Shown here one piece after another: positions 23,396 through 36,328 of a DNA stretch of 64,000 nucleotides. The stretch is from the NCBI GenBank assembly GCA_023525715.1, contig CM042013.1:80744494-80808493 (forward strand), written 5' to 3'. Numbering within the stretch: the first letter of the stretch is position 1; each line of letters begins with the position of its first letter. Under the pieces are notes generated by a model. The model was not told the origin of the DNA. It did no database searches and saw only the letters and a list, made by a program, of their open reading frames with translations. This stretch comes from Cichorium intybus. Its lineage: Eukaryota; Streptophyta; Magnoliopsida; Asterales; Asteraceae. The translations under genes and the position numbers were made by a program.

Positions 23396-23638
23396 TCTGA
23401 GAGGGAGTTGTCTCAGACAAGTGTGGGGTCACCGTGCCCCCTCCACTTGTCTCGACCACCGGCGTGTTCACTGTAGCGCTACAACTCCAGAATACGAACT
23501 CAAGGATCCATTTGTACGCATTATACCTGTGATATTGAGCACCAAGCAGTCCATCGTCCAAAAAGGGGTAACTCTTTCTCCCTTGCTTTGAAATAATTTT
23601 TGTACAACGGGGACGTTGTACGGTTTTAAGTGTGGGGT
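23396..23638 (+). promoter_or_regulatory. Two hairpin plus AAGTGTGGGGT modules after ORF1-like gene
   Basis: Module 1: arms TCTGAGA (23396-23402) and TCTCAGA (23411-23417) around loop GGGAGTTG, then AAGTGTGGGGT at 23419-23429. Module 2: arms GTACAACG (23602-23609) and CGTTGTAC (23614-23621) around GGGA, then AAGTGTGGGGT at 23628-23638. An alternative fold at 23415-23452 pairs AGACAAGTG with CACTTGTCT and GGGG with CCCC. The arrangement copies that of the terminal polypurine tract. Confidence 0.65.
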
Positions 23639-24238
23639 GTGGACGGTCGAAAGAGAATTTTTGAAATTTTTGCAGAAATGATCAATTTTTAAAAAATTTT
23701 AGCAAACTTTTTCAAAAATTTTAATAAATTGCAATTCTGAAATGAATGGTTTATGATTGTGATAGCATTAGTATTTTTCAAGAAATATTGTTTAGTTGTG
23801 ATCATGCTATTAGTTAGTCAAATAAGTTGAGTTTTACGAGTTTAGAAGATTGAGCTGTTTTAGGATTGGAATTTAGGAAGGAAAAGTCAGTCAGTGGCCT
23901 TTGTTGTTCGAGCCGGTAGGTCTAAAATGGGTGGGCCTTATGCACCTTATCACCTAAGATCGTCTGGTCTGGGATGATATTTCTGAAAGCTCGCTACACG
24001 GACAACATCGAAAGTCATGGACAATTCCTTAATGGCCTTTAGAATCTGAACGAGTAAGTACACTTCATTGTGGACAGAAAGTTTGTAATCAAGGGTTCTT
24101 TAGAAAGCCATGAATTCCAAAGAACAACTCAATTATGTTTTCACGAACTATTCCATTCTAACTCAAAGAGCAATAAACTTTGAAACTAAACACAGTCAAA
24201 AATTGTTTGATTCTCTATTATAATTTGTTAAAAACTCT
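23639..24238 (+). other. Non-coding 3' region of the Athila-type element
   Basis: AT-rich, no credible frame, no recognisable protein. It separates the internal hairpin modules from the terminal one. Confidence 0.7.
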
Positions 24239-24274
24239 CTTGCTTGGGGACAAGCAAGGCACAAGTGTGGGGTG
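24239..24274 (+). other. Terminal hairpin and polypurine tract of the Athila-type element
   Basis: Arms CTTGCTTG (24239-24246) and CAAGCAAG (24251-24258) enclose GGGA; AAGTGTGGGGTG follows at 24263-24274, two bases before the LTR. This is the plus-strand primer position. Confidence 0.85.
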
Positions 24275-24276
24275 TT

Positions 24277-25384
24277 TGACAACGCCTAGTGATATCAAGT
24301 ATTTTAGGCGTTGTTGAGCCCTGTTCTTGATAAAATTATATCAAATATGTCTGGGTATTCTCACTTTTCGTGCCAGGACTTGTCTGGAGAAAAAGAGTAA
24401 AAACAGGGACTAAAGGTGTACAAAAGGAAAAAGTATGGAAAGAATGGAAAATCAAGAGAAGTCGTGCGCGCGCCGCGGATTTGAGATTTGCGCGACGCGG
24501 GCTTAAGGCGGTGGAACACATTTAAATTCCGAAGAAACGGGGAAAGATAAGTACGTGCGCCGCGGATTTCACTTCTGCGCGGCGCGGTTGCGGGAAATTT
24601 GCAACTATAAATAGATGCATTTCCAGCCGAAAACCCTAGCAAAGAACAGGGTGTAAGATCGACCTAGAAGCTCTTTGACTCGAGGATTCCATTTCAGCAA
24701 GCTCATAATTGGTATTTTATGATTTTTGATTTAATTTCCTTTTTAGTAGAAAGTAGTTTTGTAGCTAAAGTCTTTGGGAGTGACAACCACTGACTTTGAG
24801 CAATTAGGTTTCTGTTTTAGAAACATTTGGTTACTGATTTTGTATTTGGAATTCCTTTTGGTGAATGAAAAGCATTTGGTTACTTTTAATCTTAGCTTTT
24901 CGGTGTTTTGAGTATTTGTGTTTGATTGATTGTTTGATTGTGTTTTTGGATATTGTTTTGGACCTCATTGGGACTGTTTTCCTTGGTTGAATTCAGTAGC
25001 TAATTAGGTTATCTGGTAAGCATTAAACCTTGGCTAGTAACTGTTCCATAGGACTTAGTTAGTAGCTAGTTTATGCTTTGCTCGGTTTTGCTAGTTTGGA
25101 TGCCTTTGATTGCTTCTGAGTCAGAGATGTACTTCTGATTTCAGAAAGTGACTAGGTCATTTGGACATAGCTTGGCTTGGCTTGAGTATTAGAGCATTGT
25201 CTCATTTGTTAGTGTTAGGAAAATAGAAACCAGATCCTCCGACTATAGCTGTGACACTATTAGTTGGTAATCTCTCATCTAGTCTAACCACGAAGCTCCT
25301 GTGGATCGACCCTGACTACCGCTATACTAGTGTGTGTTAGGTATTTCTTTTATTTTTGACCGCACGACGACCGCTTCGTTGTCA
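24277..25384 (+). repeat. Athila-type 3' LTR
   Basis: Same length as the 5' LTR (1108 bp) with about twelve differences. It keeps more of the CG-rich motifs intact (GCGCGCCGCGG, GCGCGGCGCGG). TATAAATAG at 24606-24614. Confidence 0.95.
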
Positions 25385-26674
25385 TAACCAGCCTGTCCCA
25401 AGTGCTGAGGTATAAACATCGCTATACATTCAACATGAGTGGATGGCTCTATAGTCTCAACAAAAGCTGATGCTACTAAGAACTTGCGAGTCTTGGTGGA
25501 CCTAAATCTAATGTACAAAAAGTTGCATGCTAGGAAATAAATCCACTATTAAGTTGCTAAGGTACATATTCAATCCAAGGACAACTTTCCAAGTTTAGCA
25601 ATTAGAAACATAATCTTCAGCTCATCCAGCAGCTTGGTGAAATTATCTTCGCATTGATTTGTAGTTGGAACATACATCAGCTCGATCTTCTTTTTTTAAA
25701 CATTATCTATGATAAAGTGATGCTTGATTTCTATGCGCTTTTTCCTTGAGTGCTGAATAGGATTTTGAGTGATAAGGATGGCATTGGTGTTGTCACAGCA
25801 TATAAGGGTCTTTTTCATCTTAAATCCATAATCAAGCACCTAATTATGTATCCATAGAATTTGAGCACAACATCTCCTAGTAGCAACATATTTTGCTTTA
25901 GTGGTTGAACATGCTAATGAAGATTTCTTTTTGCTAGACCAACTTATCAGTCTATTAACAAATACTTGACATCCTTTTGAAGTGCTTTTCTTATCTAAAG
26001 TACATCCTGCATGATCAAAATTAGTGTATCCAGTTAAATCAAATGAAAAGTCTCTAGGGTACTAATAACCAAGATAGGATGCATGCTTTAAGTAACAAAA
26101 AAATTATTTTGACAACCCGAACATAAGATTATTTGGGATAACCTTGAAAGTGAGCACACATGCTGGTGGCGAACATGATGTTAAGGCGACTCGCTCTCAG
26201 ACAGAGTATGGATCCAATTCTTACTCTGTAATGATAAGGGTTTACATATTTTCCAGATGGACTAGTAGAATATGTTTGTTGAGGGAGACATCGGTGTCTT
26301 GGCAGGTTTACAATCAGCGACAGAATACTTCTTCAGTATATCAGAAATATACTTTCTCTGATTGATGAAAATACCTTTTGATAGCTGTTTAACAAGGAGA
26401 TCAAGGAAGAAGGATAGTTCGCCCATCATGATCATTTCTAATTTTCCTAATATAATTGCTTCAAATTCTTGAATTATCTTCTCATTGGTTGATCCAAAAA
26501 TGATGTCATCAACATATACGTAAGCGAGAATAATTTCTGATATTGAATGCTTGATGAATAATGTGATTTCAATAGCACCACACTTATATCCATTTTCAAG
26601 AAGATATGCAACCAGTGTATGATACTAGGCTCTTGGAGTTTTTTTGAGTCTATACACTGCTTTGTCTAACCGGT
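25385..26674 (-). pseudogene. RT C-terminal half and RNase H of SIRE relic 2
   Basis: On the minus strand AYVYVDDIIFGSTNE at about 26487-26530 preserves the RT catalytic site. RNase H follows, with a degraded ESEYVAA-like block near 25890, a CDNTNAILIT block near 25790 and a terminal NFTKLLDELKIMFLIAKLGKLSLD near 25596-25660, ending in a stop. The remaining 25385-25595 is 3' sequence with a short frame (MYIRFRSTKTRKFLVASAFVE) of unknown meaning. The gypsy TSD ccggt interrupts it at 26670-26674. Many frameshifts. Confidence 0.8.
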
Positions 26675-29496
<2,822 letters not shown>

Positions 29497-29499
29497 GAT

Positions 29500-29511
29500 T
29501 GGTATCAGAGC
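29500..29511 (+). other. Gypsy primer-binding site
   Basis: TGGTATCAGAGC, complementary to plant initiator tRNA-Met, three bases after the LTR end. Confidence 0.92.
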
Positions 29512-30323
29512 CCTTGACTATAGGGAATTAGGTTAATTGCCTTGACCTAGTCTATAGCCTCTAGGGTCCTCTCGTATGCTAGTTTATAAAATGCACACAC
29601 AACTGCATGCAATTCGCACTTAGAAAATCCTAGGAATACCTTTGTGTGCTAATTGCTCCCTTATGTGCTTACGTATTATTCCCGACACTTATATGTGTGC
29701 ATACACTTGTGAATTTTCTCCTCTTTCTCTTAAAATCACACACATACTCAAATGGTTTCAAAATAAAAATTTATATACATATATATTCCTTAGAGCTCAT
29801 AGGAAATTAAAAGTCATCCACTCTAGTTGGGTAGGATCAAAGTAATGGACGCGTAGTAACTGGAAGGGGGAGGTGCCGGTAGCCCGAAAGTCCTGACTAG
29901 GTAAGCATTCGTATACATCATAATCAACCGAGGGACCAGTTTGCTTACTTGGGGACCAAAGGCGAGAGTTCCCAAACCTATAGGCCAAAGCGCGTCATTC
30001 ACATTACTTTTGAGCCATCAAAATACCCGACCTTATCAAACGTATCCGAAAGCATACACTCCAAAATGGCCAACTCATTGGACTATTAAGTTCCCTAATG
30101 GGCCTTGAAGTGGGAAAACATGTGAAAACTTAGTATTGTGGGGGCCCACGCAATTGCTACATGCTTCACATTTAGTACCTATGGAAAGCCCAAAAGGTGC
30201 CTAACACTCCTAACCATGGCCCAACAAGTGTTTTACAATCATTTTACCCAACAATGTGTACAAACTTAATTTCCATAATCAATTTACAAATAACTCACAA
30301 GTCCATATGCGTGTTTCTCATAG
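29512..30323 (+). other. Gypsy leader
   Basis: No coding frame of interest. Arms GTAAGCA (29901-29907) and TGCTTAC (29940-29946) could form a hairpin with a 32-nt loop. The rest shows nothing I can assign. Confidence 0.65.
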
Positions 30324-31760
30324 ATGGCATTACGACCCCCATACGCTGCTCGTAACAACCGAAGGCTAACCGCCCTTATTGCTAAGGAGGTAGCAAACGT
30401 CATCCCAACAATTACAACCCAACTTCAAGCTCTTCAGCCGCAAGCTCCAGCAACCACTCATCGTTGCTCATTTAAGCACTTTCGTAGCTATAATCCGCAT
30501 TACTTCAAAGGCATAGATGGTGCCACCGCACTCCTCACATGGATCGAAGAAATGGAGAGTACTTTCATCCACTGCGAGTGCCCTAAGGACCTGATGGTCC
30601 GTCACGCTACAGGGTGCCTCCAAGGTCATGCGCTCTCATGGTGGAACCTAGAAAAAAGTGCAAAAGGAGAGGTTGTGGCCTTGGGAATGACCTGGTCAAA
30701 ACTAAAGGAACGCATGATAGAGAAGTTCTGCCCGAACAGCGAATTGCAAACTCTCGATGAGGAATTCTGGAATCTGAAACAGGTGGGAGGAGACAACGCG
30801 ACCTACACTAATAGATTCTATGATCTTGCAAGACTCCTACCTCACATGGTTCAACCTATGAAAACTGCAATACCCCGCTACATCAAAGGGTTACCGCGCC
30901 AGATCCGTGATTCGGTGACCAGCAGCAGGCCATCTACCCTGGAATCCGCTATTGAAATAGCAGGTCAACTCAACGAGGATAATATGAACGATGGTGTCCT
31001 CCCACGCAAGGGTTCAAAGATGACAACTGAAAAGCCGACCCCTGAGACTCCCCTAATTGTCAAGTCCGAGTCCTCACACCGACACGACAAAAAGAAGCGG
31101 AAAAGCCATCACCACAACCATGCTGTTATTACCCCTGCTGCGCCTATCACCCAAGTCACACAACCAAACAAAAAGCCGTATACAGGACCTCACCCCCTCT
31201 GTAACCACTGTAACTATCACCATATGACCACCAGCCCGTGTCGCCTTTGTACGACTTGTGGTCGTTATGGCCACTTGGCGGACACATGTCGTGCACCAAA
31301 AACTCAGCGACCATTCGCTCTACCCTCAAATCAGCAAACACAAACCCGGTATCCAACTGGAACATACTTCAATTGTGGTGACCCCACCCATTTCAGAAAC
31401 GCATGTCCTAGGCTAGTCAATATCATCAACACTCAAGCCCAGGCAAATCCAACAATGCAGGTTCCAGCTCCCAAAGGCCGAGCCTTTGTCATTACCGCAA
31501 CCCAAGCACAAACCAATAATAAGGTCGTAAATGGTACGTTTCTCATAAATGACTGCTACACTTCAGTACTTTTTGATTCAGGTGCCGATAAAAGTTTTGT
31601 GTCTTTGGAATTTGAGCCCATACTTCACACACCTCGCACGATTCTTGATGAGTTCTTTACCGTAGAAGTCGCCAATGGAAAATACGTTTCACTCAATGCA
31701 GTCATCTAAGATTGCACTTTCGATTTTAGCGGTCATAAATTTTCCATCAATTTAGTTCCT
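30324..31760 (+). pseudogene. Gypsy gag-protease
   Basis: The start MALRPPYAARNNRR opens a 461-codon frame. The retrotransposon gag domain spans about residues 50-200 (FKGIDGATALLTWIEEMEST, HALSWWNLEKSAKG, MIEKFCPNSELQTLDEEFWNL, IPRYIKGLPRQIRDSV). Two zinc knuckles follow: CTTCGRYGHLADTC is intact, but the second reads YFNCGDPTHFRNAC, with Tyr in place of its first Cys. The aspartic protease motif VLFDSGADKSFVS lies near residue 414. A TAA at 31707-31709 ends the frame, and the same frame reopens after it (DCTFDFSGHKF) and runs into pol. Gag and pol were thus one frame with a point nonsense mutation. Confidence 0.88.
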
Positions 31761-33419
31761 ATGGAACTTGGTAGTTTCGACATCATCGTGGGAATGGATT
31801 GGCTATCCCAAAACCATGCTGAAATAGTTTGTTATGAGAAGTTCATTCGTATTCCTCTTGCCGACGGTCAAAGTCTTTGTATTTATGGCGAGACTCATTC
31901 GAAAAAGCTTAGTCTTATGTCATGTACTCAAGCTCGATCATATCTACGTAAAGAATACATGGCTTTCTTAGCCCATCTGGTGGAAACAAAGGTCACAGAA
32001 AAGAAGATCGAAGATATTCCGATTGTACGAGACTTTCCTGACATCTTTCCCGATGACGTATCTGGACTCCCTCCAGTACGTGAGCTAGAGTTCCGCATCG
32101 ATCTCGTTCCTGAAGCTGCTCCCATAGCCAAGTCTCCATATCGGTTGGCTCCAACCGAGATGCAAGAATTGACAAGTCAGCTCCAAGAATTAACCGATAA
32201 GGGATTTATCCACCCTAGTACTTCACCCTGGGGAGCCCCGGTTCTCTTGAACAAAAAGAAAGATGGTTCGTTTCATATGTGTGTCGATTATCGGGAGTTA
32301 AATAAATTAACCATCAAGAACCGATATCCGTTACCTCGGATCGACGACCTTTTTGATCAGCTTCAAGGAGCTTCATGCTTCTCAAAAATTGACCTCCGCT
32401 CGGGTTATCACCAACTTCGAGTACGGGAAGAAGACATCCCCAAAACCGCTTTCCGAACTCGCTATGGTCATTACGAGTTCACCGTTATGCCTTTTGGCCT
32501 AATGAATGCCCCTGCCGCATTCATGGACTTGATGAATCGGGTATTTAAACCTTATCTCGACCGTTTTGTTATCGTCTTTATTGATGACATCCTCATTTAC
32601 TCCAAGACAAAGGCAGACCATGAAAGACACCTTCGTCTAACTCTCCAAACATTGCAAGGAAATCAGCTCTATGCCAAATTTTCGAAATGCGAGTTTTGGT
32701 TAAATGAGGTACAATTCCTCGGTCATATTGTAAGTGACAAGGGTATTTTAGTCGATCCCGCAAAAGTTGAAGCAGTCAAGAATTGGAAAGCCCCACGTAC
32801 CCCCAAGGAAATTCGGTCCTTCCTCGGTTTAGCTGGCTATTACCGGCGTTTCATTTCAAATTTCTCGAAGATCGCTTTACCGCTTACTTCTCTCACTTGC
32901 AAGGGTACGCCATTTGATTGGGGACCCAAGCAAGAAGACGCTTTCCAAACCCTTATACAAAGATTGTGTGACGCTCCGATTCTTACACTCCCTGAAGGAT
33001 CCGAAGATTTCGTGGTATACTGCGATGCCTCCAATCTCGGTCTAGGTTGTGTTTTGATGCAAAGGGGAAAGGTTATAGCTTACGCATCGCGACAACTCAA
33101 AATCCACGAAAGGAATTATACGACTCATGATTTGGAGTTTGGTGCCGTGGTTTTTGCTCTTAAAATTTGGAGGCATTACCTTTACGTCACTAAATACGTA
33201 ATTTTCACCGACCATAAGAGCTTGCAACATATTCTTAATCAAAAGGAACTCAATATGAGGCAAACACGATGGGTCGAACTCCTAAATGATTACGAGTGTG
33301 AAATACGCTGTCATCCGGGCAAGGCGAACGTCGTAGCCGATGCGTTAAGCCGAAAAGAACATGCCAAAGCATTTCATTTAATATGTTCTCCTATCTTGTC
33401 CAATCTCAGTGACCGAATT
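31761..33419 (+). pseudogene. Gypsy reverse transcriptase-RNase H
   Basis: Protease C-terminus (IIVGMDWLSQNHAEIVC), then RT with YRLAPTEMQEL, CVDYRELNKLTIKNRYPLPRI, FRTRYGHYEFTVMPFGL and catalytic FIDDILIYS (about 32578-32604). The connection has YAKFSKCEFW and FLGLAGYYRRFISNFSK. RNase H has VYCDASNLGLG (Asp), THDLEFGAVVFALKIWRHYL (Glu), FTDHKSLQHIL (Asp) and VVADALSRK (Asp), so all four acidic residues are present. The frame is open to 33419, where the solo LTR begins. If one TSD copy and the LTR are removed, the next codon is TGA, so a nonsense change sits at that junction too. Confidence 0.9.
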
Positions 33420-34846
33420 TGTTGAAAATACGATAACCGATCTCCACGAATAAGGTTTTTAAGCCGATTACTATGTGACAGATATGTATTTTATCTATAA
33501 TATGCGGAATAAAAAAAGAGTTGCGGAATAAATATAAACTACAATTAAGTTACTGAAAGCTATAAATAAATAAAATAAAGCGGTAAATTTAATCTAGACA
33601 GTATTTAAATAGACAGAAAGCAGTAAATAAAGTAAATGTTAGAAGTTAGAGGTTAGATGTAACAAACGCCATTATCAACGATAAAGTGTTTTTACAATAA
33701 ATAAAAAGGTTAGAAGTTAGAAGTTAGATGTCTCGGTTAAATACAGTCCACATATGTTTTCGTTGTCAAGGTTCAATTCGGATGTATTGGATTTTTGGTA
33801 CAGTTGATTTATAACAGTTTAAATAAATCAATAACGACACAGATAATTTCAAAAGAACTTATCGATAGCTGAGGAAGATGGTGTTTTCTTTGAAGCATCG
33901 ATTCTTGTTCTTTACGGTAGGATGAGGTTTGGTAGTTTTTGGTGTTTGGTGAAATGGGTTTTTGGTGTCGGTTTAATTGAGATGCACGGGGATTTTGTGG
34001 TTTAGTTTTCGTGGTGTATGTATTTGGTAGAGGGTGTGTAGGTTTTGTATGGTGTTGGGTAGAGGTTTTGTTTGGTGTCGGGTAGAGTATGGGTGTAGCG
34101 GTTTTGTTTGGTGTTTGTTTGGACGTGGATTTTCTTTGGTTGAAAAGAGTTTTCTAGAGAGTTTTGGCAGGTTTATTTTTTGCTCTTTGGACGTGGGGTA
34201 ATCTTGATGTATTGGTGCTTGAATGGGTATGGTGTGGTGTAAGGTTTTATTTGCACAAGATTGGCAAGAGGTGAGCTTCTTATTTATAGTTGCTGAAATA
34301 CAGGCTTCGCGTCGCGACCAAAGGGTCCGTCGCGTCGCGAGGGTGCTTGGCTGGTGGTCGGTGCGCTTTTTGTCGGGTCAGTGCGTCTTCGCTGGTATGT
34401 TGAGCTTTTCGTCGCGTTTCCTTTTGGTCGCGTTGCTTTTGGTCGCGTCGCGAAGACTCGTCGCTGAAAGTGTCGTTTTTGGTCGTCTCGCGATCAAGAG
34501 GTTGGTATAGTCGCGTTTGGCTCTTCGCGTCGCGACCATGCATCCCGTCGCGTCGCGAGCACTGTGGCAATCTGGACTTCTGTGTTTTGCTCTTCTTCAC
34601 GTCGCGACCACTGTGCCTGTCGCGTCGTGATTGCTGTAGCAGGGTGATATTTTTGTATTTTGCTCTTTGGTTCGTAGCATTACTTCCTCAGGTTTGGTTG
34701 TTTTCTCAAAGTTTCTCGGGTCTTGATTCATTCTTGTTTTTTATCTTGAATTCACGCAACCTGAAATAAACTGATAATATTTGTTAGATAAAAACAGTTC
34801 ATCTTATTTCAGTGATGGTCACATACAAAAATATATTTTTCAACAG
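33420..34846 (-). repeat. Solo Copia LTR inserted in gypsy pol (inverted)
   Basis: TGTTGA..TCAACA termini with GAATT on both sides (33415-33419 and 34847-34851). Its reverse complement aligns with the LTRs of the 47799-58596 element: shared TGTGACAGATATGTATTTTATC, AGAAGTTAGA repeats and AACGACACA-type blocks. On the minus strand a TATAAATA box lies at 34281-34288, preceded by CG-rich units of the form CGTCGCGACCA. It is well diverged from those LTRs and has one, not two, copies of the 78-bp unit. No internal sequence remains, which points to LTR-LTR recombination after insertion. Confidence 0.92.
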
Positions 34847-34851
34847 AATTT

Positions 34852-36278
34852 GAGGAGCCCAACACTCGGCAATTATCGAAAATGACATGCCCACGGGAAT
34901 TGATGGGGAGTTGGAATCTAAATCTGATGGTATTTTCTATTATCAAGATCGCATCTGGATCCCAGATCGCGACAATCTTCGTACATTCCTGATGGAAGAA
35001 ATCCATAAAAGTCGATATTCCATTCATCCTGGTGCTGACAAGATGTATCATGGCTTGAGAACCAATTATTGGTGGTCGGGAATGAAAAAGGATATTGCTT
35101 TATTCGTAGCCAAATGTCTTACATGTTCCAGGGTCAAAGCAGAACATCAACGACCCTCTGGACTATTGGTCCAACCGGTAATCCCCGAGTGGAAATAGGA
35201 AGCGATTGCCATGGATTTCGTAACCAAACTTCCCCGTACCACCAAGGGACACGGCAGCATTTGGGTAATCATTGATCGTTTGACCAAATCCGCTCATTTC
35301 CTTCCCATCCGTGAACATTTCAAGGTCGAACAACTTGCTCGGATTTACATCGACGAGATAGTTAGTCGGCATGGCATCCCTCTCAGCATCATTTCAGATC
35401 GTGATGGGATATTTCTCTCTCGGTTTTGGCAATCACTTCAAGCAGCCATGGGAACCCGCCTCGATCTTAGTACCGCCTATCATCCCCAGACCGATGGTCA
35501 ATCTGAGAGGACAATTCAAACACTCGAAGATATGTTGAGGGCGTGTGTCTTAGATTTCGGAGGAAACTGGGACTCTCATTTACCGTTGGTGGAATTCTCC
35601 TATAATAACAGTTATCATTCTAGCATCGGGATGCCGCCATTTGAGGCATTGTATGGCCGTAAATACCGATCTCCTATTTGCTGGCATGAAATTGGCGAGT
35701 CCCACGTAATTCGCGCAACAGTGGATTCTCCAATCGTTGGTCCTGAGCTTATCCAGGAGACAACCGACAAAATCACTCAGATTCGCAATAACCTTCTCGC
35801 AGCTCGTAGCCGACAAAAGAGTTACGCCGACAAGCGACACAAACCACTTGAATTTACCGTGGGTGACATGGTCATGTTAAAAGTGTCCCCATGGAAAGGT
35901 GTGGTTCGATTTGGACGCAAGGGTAAATTGGCACCACGCTATGTAGGCCCGTTCAAAATCCTGAAAAGGATCGGACCAGTAGCCTACGAGTTGGATCTAC
36001 CAATAGAGCTTAATAAAGTTCACCCAGTATTTTATATAGCCAACCTCAAGAAGTGTTTAGCAGACGAGAACCTTCATGTTCCTCTCGAGGATATCCAAAT
36101 CGACGAGACAATGCAATTTATCGAGAAACCCTTGGAAATTGCCGACCGAAAGGAAAAGCAACTCAAAAGAAGTCGCATTCCCCTGGTCAAGGTCAGGTGG
36201 CAGTCAGCACGTGGACCCGAGTATACGTGGGAGCGTGAGGATCATATGCGTACCAAATACCCGCAGCTTTTCTCTTAA
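34852..36278 (+). pseudogene. Gypsy integrase with chromodomain-like C-terminus
   Basis: The HHCC zinc region lies at 34887-35198 (HKSRYSIHPGADKMYHGLRTNYWW, CLTCSRVKAEHQRPSG). A TAG at 35196-35198 replaces the Trp codon after EWK, and the frame continues as EAIAMDFVTKLP. The core has MDFVTKLPRTTKGHGSIWVI (first Asp), IISDRDGIFLSRFW (second Asp) and HPQTDGQSERTIQTLEDM (Glu). The C-terminus contains PWKGVVRFGRKGKLAPRYVGPF and KVRWQSARGPEYTWEREDHM, which resembles a degenerate chromodomain. The catalytic triad is intact; nonsense mutation and the solo LTR inactivate it. Confidence 0.88.
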
Positions 36279-36314
36279 GGTACTCTTTTCTTAAATTTCA
36301 GGACGAAATTTCCT

Positions 36315-36327
36315 AAAGTAGGGGAGA
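36315..36327 (+). other. Gypsy polypurine tract
   Basis: AAAGTAGGGGAGA directly before the 3' LTR, preceded by the GGACGAAATTTCC block. Confidence 0.88.
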
Positions 36328-36328
36328 C

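Noticed and set aside
34223..34769. Frames of 95-106 codons in the solo LTR
   Set aside because: They cover CG-rich LTR repeats, have no domain and are not conserved in the related LTRs.
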